Assembly: GCA_004100325.1 (NCBI GenBank)
Contig: SCKX01000001.1
Location: forward strand, 62,001 to 126,000
Length of the DNA: 64,000 nucleotides
Direction of reading: 5' to 3'
Source: Candidatus Microsaccharimonas sossegonensis
GTDB lineage: Bacteria > Patescibacteriota > Saccharimonadia > Saccharimonadales > Saccharimonadaceae
Made by a program: the position numbers and the translations under genes. Shown here one piece after another: positions 41,038-50,424 of the stretch (position 1 is its first letter; every line of letters begins with the position of its first letter). The notes beneath the pieces were generated by a model. That model was given only the letters and a program-made list of their open reading frames with translations, was not told the origin of the DNA and did no database searches.

Positions 41038-42423
41038 TTATACAGTTGCGGTTTCAAGTAAGATACGGCGATGGTCTTTATTGGCGGAGTTGGCTTTGCC
41101 GAGTAGGACAAGCATAAACTCAGTATCATCTCCCTTAATTTCTTCGAGATATTTCCAGACTTCAGCCACACCGTTGTAATATGATAAGTCCTTAAACCAA
41201 GGAAGTGCGTCCGTTCCACGCATAATACGCATTGTAGAACCGTAGGCAATTCCTTTTGATTTAGTAATATTTTCTTCTGTTATATCACCCTTGGACGTGC
41301 CTAAAACATGTAAACGCCATTTGATTTCAAAAATATCCCTGAAGTCTTTATCGTCATAATAAGCGAGACCTGCAGTGATGTAGTGGTCTGCGCCAGCTTC
41401 ACGGTACTTACTAACGATAGCTTGTTCCATAAGAGCACCGAGTCCCTCTTCGGTATCGTAATACTCACTTAATCCCAACTTTAAAGGTTCGAGGTTGGCT
41501 TGTTCACCCATAACCGAACGAAGAAAATGAACACCGATTTCGTGCACAACACGTCCGCGCATTTCTTTAAGACTCAGCTCCTTATCTTTTGGTACGATAA
41601 TTTTCTTCTCAGCAGCCTTTACGTTGATACTTTGAGCGTCTTCGATTACTACCTGCCATAAAATACTATTGTTATCCTCTGATTTAGCAAGCTGTAATTC
41701 AAACTCTTTCACAATAATTTCTTCAAAAATAGATTTGATTTCTTCATCATTAAAACTTGCCTGATCAGGGACGTGTTCTAGCATTGATCCATATAAAGAG
41801 TTTTCGGAATCTGCAATATCGTGCACCCAATCAATTGTTTCCTGGGATGGCTTAAAACGTTCTTCAACTCGTGAATCACGATCACCAACAAGTTCGATAA
41901 GTTCGTCTCGAATCTTCAGTGCTACTTCAGTTAAATTTTTTGATTTAATTAGATCTATTTTTTCGCCAATTAGAGATTGGTATGTTGCCTGATCCGGTTT
42001 GCCATATAGCTCAAGATTCAGTTTCATAAACTCAGATTTAGCAGCTTTTATTTCATCGTCAGTTCCTGCTGACTTTACTTTTGATGCAAGCTCCATAAAA
42101 TTCGTTTTGTTCAAGTAGTTTTGAATGAACTGGCTGTACACATCTATATACTTTTGTTCTGTGTCTGGATGCATCGACAGTTTTTCACCGATTGAAGTAA
42201 TTTTTTGACGATTAGACTCAAAATCAATAGCAGCAAGCTTACTATAATGGTGATCAGGATTGCGCACTTCGCCACTCAAAAAAAGCTTTTTTTGTTCAGC
42301 AGCGTTTGTAGGCACAAAATTGGCAATCGGCTTAGGCTCCATCCCTGTTAGTTGGCTAAAAAGTTCTTCAATAGAAGGCTGTGGTTCTGCTTCTGCAACT
42401 GGTAATACGTTAATTTCTGACAT
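41038..42423 (-). CDS. DUF1704/MATCAP-type metallo-carboxypeptidase-like protein
   Basis: The 461-residue protein has a helical, charged N-terminal half (about 1-230). A metallopeptidase core follows with VVHEIGVHFLRS (H294, E295, H299) and DTEEGLGALMEQ (Glu325/326), the zinc set of the DUF1704 or 'QEGLA' family. Eukaryotic members (MATCAP) remove C-terminal tyrosine from tubulin. Bacterial members often lie next to ATP-grasp ligases, as here. First gene of a three-gene operon with a TTGACT-16-TAAAAT promoter seven bases before the ATG. Function as a de-ligase for RimK products is inferred. Confidence 0.85.
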   Translation of the reverse strand: MSEINVLPVAEAEPQPSIEELFSQLTGMEPKPIANFVPTNAAEQKKLFLSGEVRNPDHHYSKLAAIDFESNRQKITSIGEKLSMHPDTEQKYIDVYSQFIQNYLNKTNFMELASKVKSAGTDDEIKAAKSEFMKLNLELYGKPDQATYQSLIGEKIDLIKSKNLTEVALKIRDELIELVGDRDSRVEERFKPSQETIDWVHDIADSENSLYGSMLEHVPDQASFNDEEIKSIFEEIIVKEFELQLAKSEDNNSILWQVVIEDAQSINVKAAEKKIIVPKDKELSLKEMRGRVVHEIGVHFLRSVMGEQANLEPLKLGLSEYYDTEEGLGALMEQAIVSKYREAGADHYITAGLAYYDDKDFRDIFEIKWRLHVLGTSKGDITEENITKSKGIAYGSTMRIMRGTDALPWFKDLSYYNGVAEVWKYLEEIKGDDTEFMLVLLGKANSANKDHRRILLETATV

Positions 42424-42430
42424 TTAATAT

Positions 42431-42458
42431 ATTTTAGCACTTTGTGACAGAAAGTCAA
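42431..42458 (-). promoter_or_regulatory. Promoter of the DUF1704-rimB-rimK operon
   Basis: On the minus strand TTGACT (42453-42458), a 16-base spacer and TG-C-TAAAAT (-10 at 42431-42436) stand seven bases before the ATG at 42423. The TG extension strengthens the match and the message looks leaderless. Confidence 0.7.
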
Positions 42459-42484
42459 TACGCCACCACTTTAAAACCGTGCAA

Positions 42485-43570
42485 TTACCGTTTCTTGCCA
42501 TCGTCAAAAGTTTCGAGTAGTTCCCGTTGTTTCCGCGACAGCTTCGTCGGCGTATCAACAATCACATTCACGATATGCGGACCACGTTTATCGGCATTAT
42601 TGAGGTGCGGTATACCGTGATTAGAGAGCTTGAAGTCAGTCCCCGACTGCGTTCCAGCAGGAACCCTCATACGCACTACACCGTCAACGGTCTCAACATC
42701 AATCTCGACGCCAAGTGTCGCATCTACCATCCCAACATGTTCTTCGGAAAGGATGATGTCACCTTCGCGCGTAAATTTCTTGTGTGCTTTGACACGGATA
42801 TTGACGTATAAATCACCTTTTTGACCGTCGGTAATTGCCTCACCCCGACCCGACAAACGGATAGTTGAACCATCGTCAACACCAGCAGGTACCTTCAACT
42901 TGATTGATTGTTTTCTGCGCTGCGTACCTTTTCCATGACATACCGTACACACTTTTTCAGGAATTTTGCCACGACCATGACACGTAGGACAAACCACACT
43001 CTGTTGGATCGCACCAAACATTGTATTCATGACGCGTGTTTGCTGCCCCGAACCTTGGCAAGTAGGACAGATCTTCATCTCGTACCCTGGCTCGACCGTT
43101 GTGCCATGACAGTGGGGACACACATCATCAATCTCGAGGTCAATCGCCGTCTGAATACCAAAGACAGCCTCTTCAAAAGTCAACTGTAATGTCACTTCGA
43201 CATCACGACCACGCTGCGGAGTATGTTGACGCTGACCGCCGCCGCCAAAAAATTGGCTAAAAATATCGCCTAGGCCTTCGCCAAAATCAAAACTTTGGCT
43301 GCTAAAGCCTTCAAAAGGATTACCTCCGCCGTAGCTGCCACCACCGCTTGAACCACCGACACCAGCGTGACCAAACTGATCGTAGCGCTGCCTTTTTTGC
43401 GAATCTTTGAGGACATCGTATGCCTCATTAACTTCTTTAAATTTTGCCTCATCACCCCCATCTTTATCGGGGTGGTACTGAAGTGCAGCCTTACGATAGG
43501 CTTTTTTTAATTCATCGGCGCTCGCATTTTTTGGAACACCTAGTATTTCATAATAATCACGTTTACTCAT
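42485..43570 (-). CDS. dnaJ: Chaperone DnaJ
   Basis: The 361-residue protein has all type I DnaJ parts: a J domain with HPD at 33-35, a Gly/Phe-rich linker (about 75-115), four CxxCxG zinc motifs (CPHCHG, CPTCQG, CPTCHG, CTVCHG) and the C-terminal substrate domains with [18 protein letters not shown]. It stimulates DnaK. A CIRCE operator overlaps the -35 region and TATACT lies eight bases before the ATG, so it is an HrcA-controlled, nearly leaderless transcript separate from dnaK. Confidence 0.97.
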   Translation of the reverse strand: MSKRDYYEILGVPKNASADELKKAYRKAALQYHPDKDGGDEAKFKEVNEAYDVLKDSQKRQRYDQFGHAGVGGSSGGGSYGGGNPFEGFSSQSFDFGEGLGDIFSQFFGGGGQRQHTPQRGRDVEVTLQLTFEEAVFGIQTAIDLEIDDVCPHCHGTTVEPGYEMKICPTCQGSGQQTRVMNTMFGAIQQSVVCPTCHGRGKIPEKVCTVCHGKGTQRRKQSIKLKVPAGVDDGSTIRLSGRGEAITDGQKGDLYVNIRVKAHKKFTREGDIILSEEHVGMVDATLGVEIDVETVDGVVRMRVPAGTQSGTDFKLSNHGIPHLNNADKRGPHIVNVIVDTPTKLSRKQRELLETFDDGKKR

Positions 43571-43578
43571 CTGTTATT

Positions 43579-43607
43579 AGTATATAAAACTAGCACTCAA
43601 TTGTCTA
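43579..43607 (-). promoter_or_regulatory. Promoter of dnaJ
   Basis: Minus-strand TAGACA (43602-43607), a 17-base spacer and TATACT (43579-43584). The -35 lies inside the spacer of the CIRCE element. Confidence 0.75.
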
Positions 43608-43615
43608 GAGTGCTA
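43591..43615. promoter_or_regulatory. CIRCE operator upstream of dnaJ
   Basis: TAGCACTC, nine bases, GAGTGCTA: the inverted repeat bound by HrcA, with both arms perfect over eight positions (consensus TTAGCACTC-N9-GAGTGCTAA). Binding would block the -35. Confidence 0.93.
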
Positions 43616-43762
43616 AAGATTATCTGTGATATAACCATAAGCAATTTTAAGCTAAAAATAAGTATTGTCAAAGCTAAAAAGGAAGCGTACGATGAGTGGT
43701 AAGGAATGGTGAGGGTTCTCATATTACATAAGTTTCTCTGCGAGAGAATAGGAGTATACATT

Positions 43763-44536
43763 ATGAGCTACCAAGCCCAGCCCACGTACCAAAATAATCA
43801 GTTCCTTATGTTCGGAATGGTCATGTTCGGATCAATCGTGACAGCCGTGATCCTTTCAACAGTCATTATCATGTCACTCATGAGTAACAGCGCCGCAAAC
43901 GCCTTGACAACTCAGAATAATAACAACCAATCTGGCGTCGCTGTGAACACTTGTACGACACCTTCAACTTCAGCAACACCTGGGACAAGTTCAACCTCAA
44001 CGACACCTGCGACCCATGGTACAGCTGGGGCTACAACATTTGCCAGCCTTCCAACACTGGGTTCAGTCAGCGGTTCATTCAACACTACTAATTCCAACTC
44101 AACCAGCACCATTACTACTTGGAACACGACTAATACGAACACCTATAACACTAGCACGACGACGACCAAGACCATTACTAAAGACAATGGCAACACTTCT
44201 ACCTACGCACCGACTGTTATCAAAGATAACGGCAACTCACTGAGTCAAAATAATGGTAATTCATTGAGCCAGAACAATGGCAACACCTCTACTGCTACCA
44301 ACAACCAAACCACCAACACGACAACCAACACGACAACCACCAACACGACAACCAAAGACAATGGCAATAGTGTAAACACAACAACCAATACTAGTCAGCA
44401 CAACGGTAACAACAACGGCAATTCGCCAGTGACAGCGCCATCGACGACGACAACCACCACAAATAACATCGACCAGTCTAATAACTCAACAAACGTGACA
44501 GTGAAAGACAACCTCACCGTCGTTCCAGTTCTTTAG
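43763..44536 (+). CDS. Asn/Thr-rich low-complexity surface protein with N-terminal anchor
   Basis: From the ATG at 43763 (AGGAG nine bases upstream) the product has 257 residues. One membrane helix (about 18-45, MFGMVMFGSIVTAVILSTVI) is followed by about 200 residues made almost only of Thr, Asn, Ser and Gly. Short repeats such as KDNGNS, SLSQNNGN and TTTTNTT are visible, and the DNA has matching ACAACCAACACG repeats around 44300-44350. No folded domain is seen. It may be a glycosylated or amyloid-like stalk. A strong terminator follows; dnaJ diverges upstream. Confidence 0.8.
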   Translation: MSYQAQPTYQNNQFLMFGMVMFGSIVTAVILSTVIIMSLMSNSAANALTTQNNNNQSGVAVNTCTTPSTSATPGTSSTSTTPATHGTAGATTFASLPTLGSVSGSFNTTNSNSTSTITTWNTTNTNTYNTSTTTTKTITKDNGNTSTYAPTVIKDNGNSLSQNNGNSLSQNNGNTSTATNNQTTNTTTNTTTTNTTTKDNGNSVNTTTNTSQHNGNNNGNSPVTAPSTTTTTTNNIDQSNNSTNVTVKDNLTVVPVL

Positions 44537-44550
44537 TAACTAGGAAAATA

Positions 44551-44581
44551 AAAAGAGCCTCGTCATGAGGCTCTTTTTTTA
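44551..44581 (+). terminator. Terminator after the Asn/Thr-rich gene
   Basis: AAAAGAGCCTC and GAGGCTCTTTT form an 11-pair stem with a five-base loop, followed by more T. A textbook Rho-independent terminator; its A-rich 5' arm lets it also act on the convergent gene. Confidence 0.95.
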
Positions 44582-44594
44582 TATAGCGTTACAT

Positions 44595-44870
44595 TTACAC
44601 AGTCGTTTTACGACCACCTGTAATTGCGCGCCAAATAAATAGGACAACAACAGCACCGAGAAGTGCTACTAAGAAGCTCCACAGATTAAAGCCAGTCACC
44701 CCATCGCCTCCAAACAGGCTAACGATGAACCCTCCGACAAACGCACCGATGATTCCAGCGATAATATTACCGAGTAATCCTTGCCGGGCATTGGTGCCAG
44801 CGATCATTGAGGCAACCCATCCGGCTAAACCTCCCAGTACTATCCATCCAATAATTCCAAGTCCGTTCAT
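44595..44870 (-). CDS. GlsB/YeaQ/YmgE-family small membrane protein
   Basis: The 91-residue protein has three short hydrophobic helices rich in glycine, with IIGWIVLGGLAGWVASMIAG and LLGNIIAGIIGAFVGGFI, the hallmark of the transglycosylase-associated (YeaQ/GlsB) family. These proteins are linked to general or envelope stress, but their biochemical role is unclear. AGGAGG stands nine bases before the ATG. Single-gene unit between two convergent or divergent neighbours. Confidence 0.92.
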   Translation of the reverse strand: MNGLGIIGWIVLGGLAGWVASMIAGTNARQGLLGNIIAGIIGAFVGGFIVSLFGGDGVTGFNLWSFLVALLGAVVVLFIWRAITGGRKTTV

Positions 44871-44998
44871 TATGACTTCCTCCTTTTATGGTTTCGTACT
44901 TCTTATTATACGCTTGTTTTAAGCTACAGGCCATTAAATATTCATCTGTGACTGAGTCGAAGCGTACGAGTGTTATATACATACGCCTCATCGCGCTA

Positions 44999-45004
44999 TA
45001 TACT
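44999..45004 (+). promoter_or_regulatory. -10 before the glycosidase-like gene
   Basis: TATACT ends eight bases before the ATG at 45013. No clear -35. Confidence 0.45.
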
Positions 45005-45012
45005 GACATCAC

Positions 45013-46119
45013 ATGAAACCTCTTATCAGGACAGTGGGAAAAATACTGGGACTCATCCATGCCGAGTCACGACAACTATATAATCGCTATTTTGGAACGA
45101 TTGAACGATTTGATGGCTCGGCTAAGGAAATTTGTCATCAAATCATCGACCGACTTTGGGAAGGGAATTTTTACCGCACTAGTTTAGGACATTTTAATTT
45201 TTTTTGGATGCGAGATTTCGGTACTGTTGCGCAGTCGCTCGTTCATCTTGGTCACCAAGAAAAAGTACACCATACACTGCAGTGGGCGCTCCGTCGGTAT
45301 CGTCGAGCCGGAACGATTACTTTATGTATCGATCATGCGGGTAATACATTTAACGCACCCGCGAAACGAAGTATCGATGCCTTGCCGTGGTTACTGCATT
45401 CGTTAGTTGTGAGCGATTATCACCTCAATAAAGCCGAGCGTACATTCCTGGATACGCAGTTAGTAAAATACATCAAATCATACCTTGATCCATTGACTGG
45501 CGCATTACAAAAAGGTAGCTACGCTGAGATGCGTGATGCCGTACACTATGATCGAAGCGCCTACAGTGTTGCCTTGATTGCACGTATGGCGCGCTGCGTA
45601 GAACTCCTTCATCTGACTGGATTTCCTTTTCATCCGCAAGTATATCAAGCAGATCTGATACATAATTACTGGAATGGCAACTATTTCAATGCCGATCGAT
45701 CATCGGATGCTTATAGTTCCGACTCTGCCCTTATACCGTTTTTTCTTGATGTCATCAACGATTCCCATATGGTTAAACGAACCTGTGATTATATTAACCG
45801 GGCGAAGCTTCATGCAGTCTACCCTTTGCAGTACGGCGAAAGAGATAAAGAATTTAAGCACCGGCTAGGTATGGGTACATGGGCGATGCCAAACTACACC
45901 GGAACGACTATTTGGACATGGCACGCAACCTTTTATCTACACATGTTAAAACGCTTCAAACGCCCGGAATACACCGCGCAGTATAAAAAATTTGCCGAAC
46001 TGATTGAACGCCATGGTACCTACCCTGAACTTGTTAACCCTGATGGATCATGGTACTACGTGCCGATTTATCGTGCCGACCCCGGTATGGTATGGGCGGC
46101 GCTTTTCGAAGAGTTATAA
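45013..46119 (+). CDS. (alpha/alpha)6-barrel glycoside hydrolase-like protein
   Basis: The 368-residue protein shows the helical-hairpin pattern of six-hairpin glycosidases (amylo-1,6-glucosidase/GH15 or GH63-like). Aromatic and acidic stretches at hairpin ends include FFWMRDFGTVAQSL, RSIDALPWLLHSL, YDRSAYSVALIARMARC and GMGTWAMPNYTGTTIWTWHATFY. The Asp/Glu residues in WMRDFG and near YPELVNPDGSWY are candidates for catalysis. No signal peptide is seen, so it likely works in the cytoplasm, perhaps on a storage or imported glucan. Exact family not certain. Confidence 0.72.
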   Translation: MKPLIRTVGKILGLIHAESRQLYNRYFGTIERFDGSAKEICHQIIDRLWEGNFYRTSLGHFNFFWMRDFGTVAQSLVHLGHQEKVHHTLQWALRRYRRAGTITLCIDHAGNTFNAPAKRSIDALPWLLHSLVVSDYHLNKAERTFLDTQLVKYIKSYLDPLTGALQKGSYAEMRDAVHYDRSAYSVALIARMARCVELLHLTGFPFHPQVYQADLIHNYWNGNYFNADRSSDAYSSDSALIPFFLDVINDSHMVKRTCDYINRAKLHAVYPLQYGERDKEFKHRLGMGTWAMPNYTGTTIWTWHATFYLHMLKRFKRPEYTAQYKKFAELIERHGTYPELVNPDGSWYYVPIYRADPGMVWAALFEEL

Positions 46120-46124
46120 GGCTA

Positions 46125-46151
46125 AGCCCCGCCACTGAATGTGACGGGGCT
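46125..46151. terminator. Hairpin between convergent genes
   Basis: AGCCCCG pairs with CGGGGCT, with a further CAC/GTG inside. GC-rich, no T tract. Located between the glycosidase-like gene and the convergent GNAT gene. Confidence 0.6.
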
Positions 46152-46159
46152 GTGTGGAT

Positions 46160-46834
46160 TTAGGCGAGCTCGACGTTCTTCTCCGCCCACGTCAGCACAT
46201 TACGTGTCAACGTGCGGGCTTCGAGCGAGCGTGCGGTCGGACGCTCTCCATGCCACCACTGGCTCCAGAAAGGATCGTTCGGATTTAGGCACTCCAGGTT
46301 GTCCTGATGACGCGATGCACCATCGATAAACACGGTATTGCGTTCGACATATACCAGCGTGTATCCAGAACGTGCCAGAGCTGTACGACTACCGACGTTA
46401 CCTTGAATCACCGCCGACATAATCCGGTGCAACCCCATGTGGTGAAAACCGTACCACGTACGCGCCTTGTGGGCGGCACTGGCGATACCTTTTCCCCAAT
46501 ATTCCTTTCGAAATATCATGGAACCACTCGTTGCCTGATGAATCAGCGCGGCATTGATAAAGATGTCGTGAAGCGCTGTCGTACCGATCAACATTCGCTT
46601 GTCACCTTCAATCAACCAGATACCCCAGACCATGCTGGTGTTATCTTTCCGCACTTTATCGTAGTACTCTTCCTCATCCTCAAGGGTATGAGAAACGTGG
46701 TGCGCCAGAAATTTATTGACCGAATACAAATTCATACCCGGGTCAATAAACTCACCCATTACCGCTTTGGTAAATGGCGCGAGTTCGATCCGCAGTTCTC
46801 CGACCGACAACCGCATAATAGGACCAAATGCCAT
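46160..46834 (-). CDS. GNAT-family N-acetyltransferase
   Basis: The 224-residue protein has the RimJ/RimL-like GNAT pattern: VWGIWLIEGDKRMLIGTTALHD, SGSMIFRKEYWGKGIASAA with the acetyl-CoA motif A (R/Q-x-x-G-x-G/A: WGKGIAS), and GLHRIMSAVIQGNVGSRTAL. The substrate is unknown. AAAGGAG stands a few bases before the ATG. Codon choice is visibly richer in G and C (CGC, GTC, TCG, CTG) than in dnaK next to it, and its leader holds two hairpins. Both suggest recent gain from outside or a special expression class. The gene at 49407 looks alike in these respects. Confidence 0.87.
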   Translation of the reverse strand: MAFGPIMRLSVGELRIELAPFTKAVMGEFIDPGMNLYSVNKFLAHHVSHTLEDEEEYYDKVRKDNTSMVWGIWLIEGDKRMLIGTTALHDIFINAALIHQATSGSMIFRKEYWGKGIASAAHKARTWYGFHHMGLHRIMSAVIQGNVGSRTALARSGYTLVYVERNTVFIDGASRHQDNLECLNPNDPFWSQWWHGERPTARSLEARTLTRNVLTWAEKNVELA

Positions 46835-46856
46835 AGCCCTCTCCTTTCTTTAATTA

Positions 46857-46923
46857 GTCTCGTATTTCGAGACCAGATCAGCCTCCAAGTGTGTTATTAA
46901 AAAGTCTCCTTCCTTGGAGACTT
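46857..46923 (-). promoter_or_regulatory. Two hairpins in the leader of the GNAT gene
   Basis: Read on the minus strand, a stem AAGTCTCC/GGAGACTT with a six-base loop runs into TTTTT (46902-46923), like a terminator or attenuator. A second hairpin GTCTCG/CGAGAC (46857-46873) follows before the ribosome site. GTCTC occurs in both, so alternative pairing is possible. From here to 47154 nothing else is seen. Confidence 0.5.
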
Positions 46924-47154
46924 ATCTTGCGTCAATATATTGTTGTATCAATTAAGAGTTGAGATAAGTCATATCACGATCAAAGCCGCCAAGCATCTTG
47001 CCTGTGACAATCAATTGAATGTGATATGAATTAAATGTGTTCATACTGCTAGCGTAACAGCTATCATAATATTTGACAATACTTTATTTATGTATAAGTA
47101 TATATGGCTTGCGCAAGAAGAAGCTCATCGTTGGAACCTTACTATCCAACTTAA

Positions 47155-47182
47155 TAAAAAAGACCGATTGCTCGGTCTTTTA
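47155..47182 (-). terminator. Terminator of dnaK
   Basis: AAAAGACCGA pairs with TCGGTCTTTT around a four-base loop and runs into further T on the minus strand. It lies about 20 bases after the dnaK stop codon. Confidence 0.9.
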
Positions 47183-47199
47183 ATGAACAGGAAAAGGTG

Positions 47200-49104
<1,905 letters not shown>

Positions 49105-49153
49105 ATATTTTCTCCTATTAGTTATTCAACGGAATATTTTTTCTTATTTTATT

Positions 49154-49180
49154 TTAGCACTCTACCATGTAGATTGCCAA
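49154..49180. promoter_or_regulatory. CIRCE-like operator 1 of dnaK (leader side)
   Basis: TTAGCACTC, nine bases, GATTGCCAA. The first arm is perfect and the second matches seven of nine positions. It lies between the -10 and the dnaK ribosome site. Confidence 0.8.
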
Positions 49181-49188
49181 GTATTCAT

Positions 49189-49218
49189 ATTATAAGTAAT
49201 TTGGCAGTCTCATGTCAA
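49189..49218 (-). promoter_or_regulatory. Promoter of dnaK
   Basis: On the minus strand a consensus TTGACA (49213-49218), an 18-base spacer and a consensus TATAAT (49189-49194). The -35 occupies part of the spacer of the distal CIRCE element. Confidence 0.88.
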
Positions 49219-49227
49219 GAGTGCTAA
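49201..49227. promoter_or_regulatory. CIRCE-like operator 2 of dnaK (overlapping the -35)
   Basis: TTGGCAGTC, nine bases, GAGTGCTAA. The second arm is perfect and the first matches seven of nine. With operator 1 the good half-sites face outward and the degenerate ones inward, 20 bases apart. Confidence 0.8.
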
Positions 49228-49349
49228 TTTAAACCTATTTCGTCATTAAACCTATTGATTTTTACAGTGTTCAGGGCTATTATTACTTAGTCTTAGAGGA
49301 AACGTTCGATACAGCCTAAAAACTAACACGAAATGCCCGCCAAGAAGTG

Positions 49350-49379
49350 AATCCGCTTTAGTCGATACTAATGCGGATT
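49350..49379 (+). promoter_or_regulatory. Hairpin before the gene at 49407
   Basis: AATCCGC-T-TTAGT-CGAT-ACTAA-T-GCGGATT: seven plus five pairs around one T-T mismatch and a CGAT loop, followed by TTTATAATT. It may be a terminator ahead of a TATAAT promoter (49381-49386) or an attenuator. Confidence 0.6.
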
Positions 49380-49406
49380 TTATAATTCGAGCAGAAAGGT
49401 ATCATC

Positions 49407-49781
49407 ATGACTCTCACGAGTTCCGCATCATCTGATGTCATTGAGCGGTCAAAACAGTCGCGACTGAATGCGCTGAAAATTGACCTCGCTCGTACCCTGA
49501 AAGAATGTGGACCGAGCTTCCTCACTCCTCACCCGACCCGCGGCGAACGTATCTTTGTCATCGCCGCCGACAACATCGAGCTTCCGAAGTACTTGTGCTT
49601 CAAAAGAGGCAAGATGCAGCGTTCGGCCCTGAGGGAAAAGCTCACCGAAGAGGAACTGAGTGAACTGCGCGTCGAGCTCAGCCAACACGGCAAGTACCAC
49701 ATCAAGCTCCACGAGAAGGATGTAGGCGGAAGCTGGATCAGCTACCGGATCGAGTACTTCGCCGGTGATGAGTGGTCCTGA
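49407..49781 (+). CDS. Small soluble protein of unlike composition, function unknown
   Basis: The 124-residue protein has a Ser-rich start, a helical part (ERSKQSRLNALKIDLARTL) and a beta-rich remainder with GERIFVIAADNIELP, EELSELRVELSQHGKYHIKL and SWISYRIEYFAGDEW. No family was recognised, and no signal or membrane segment is present. AAAGG stands before the ATG. Its codons are clearly richer in G and C (CTC, GTC, CGC, AAG, ATC) than those of grpE and dnaK, between which it lies on the opposite strand. This argues for late insertion into the heat-shock locus. Confidence 0.65.
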   Translation: MTLTSSASSDVIERSKQSRLNALKIDLARTLKECGPSFLTPHPTRGERIFVIAADNIELPKYLCFKRGKMQRSALREKLTEEELSELRVELSQHGKYHIKLHEKDVGGSWISYRIEYFAGDEWS

Positions 49782-49807
49782 AGACCGTTCAATCATTCCT
49801 ACAACAA

Positions 49808-49854
49808 GGAAAGTTGAAGCGGTTCGGACTCTTTTCCTTTCTGCTCAACTTTCC
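49808..49854 (+). repeat. Inverted repeat after the gene at 49407
   Basis: GGAAAGTTGA and TCAACTTTCC form a perfect ten-pair stem around a 27-base loop. It could be part of a composite terminator or the remnant of an insertion. Confidence 0.55.
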
Positions 49855-49860
49855 TGAATT

Positions 49861-49898
49861 AAAAAGTACCCCTCCTTTGGAAGGGTGCTTTCTTTTTT
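49861..49898. terminator. Bidirectional terminator between the gene at 49407 and grpE
   Basis: An ACCC-x-TCC/GGA-x-GGGT stem with AAAAAG on the left and CTTTCTTTTTT on the right gives T tails on both strands. It ends both convergent transcripts. Confidence 0.85.
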
Positions 49899-49909
49899 AC
49901 GGACGTCTG

Positions 49910-50422
49910 TTACTGCTTCGTGACTTTGACCATCGCGTGACGAATCACATGGTCGTTCAAGATATAGCCAGCCTGCAGCTCTTCGGCAATCACCTCTTGA
50001 TCACCAGTCGCAGTTTCATCGAACTGAATTGCTTCGTGAAATTCTGGATCAAATGTCGTTCCTGGTGTTGCCTCGATACGAGTCAAGCTGAGTGCACCAA
50101 GAGACTTCTCTAGGTGTTTGACCAGCCCAGCAACACTTTGGACCCAAGAATTTTCTTTCAAATCTTCTGGTGTGTACGCAACTGCCCGTTCTATATTATC
50201 AATCACCGGAAGGAGTTTCAGAATTGCACTCGCTTGCCCTGACTCACGCGCAGCTACTTTTTCAGCATCAACCCGTTTTCGGTAATTTTCGAAGTCTGCA
50301 CGTGTCCGCTTTAAATCAAGTGTTAACTCAGCAACCCGTGTATCAGCAAAATTCTCAACTGCTTTTTTTTGCTGAGCATCCTCACTCGGCACATTTTTCT
50401 TTGTTTTTTTAGCATCAGCCAT
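49910..50422 (-). CDS. grpE: Nucleotide exchange factor GrpE
   Basis: GrpE releases ADP from DnaK. The 170-residue protein has a Lys-rich N-terminus, a long coiled-coil helix (RVAELTLDLKRTRADFENYRKRV), the four-helix region and a beta-wing ending HEAIQFDETATGDQEVIAEELQAGYILNDHVIRHAMVKV, the GrpE family signature. GAGGAG stands before the ATG, only two bases after the hrcA stop, so it is the second gene of the hrcA operon under CIRCE control. Confidence 0.96.
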   Translation of the reverse strand: MADAKKTKKNVPSEDAQQKKAVENFADTRVAELTLDLKRTRADFENYRKRVDAEKVAARESGQASAILKLLPVIDNIERAVAYTPEDLKENSWVQSVAGLVKHLEKSLGALSLTRIEATPGTTFDPEFHEAIQFDETATGDQEVIAEELQAGYILNDHVIRHAMVKVTKQ

Positions 50423-50424
50423 TT

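Noticed and set aside
44281-44365. Short direct repeats (ACAACCAACACG units) considered as CRISPR or VNTR
   Set aside because: They are in frame inside the Asn/Thr-rich protein, with no spacers; a coding microsatellite only.
49163-49218. A single CIRCE with a 56-base spacer at dnaK
   Set aside because: Each perfect half-site has its own degenerate partner at exactly nine bases, so two operators explain the sequence better.
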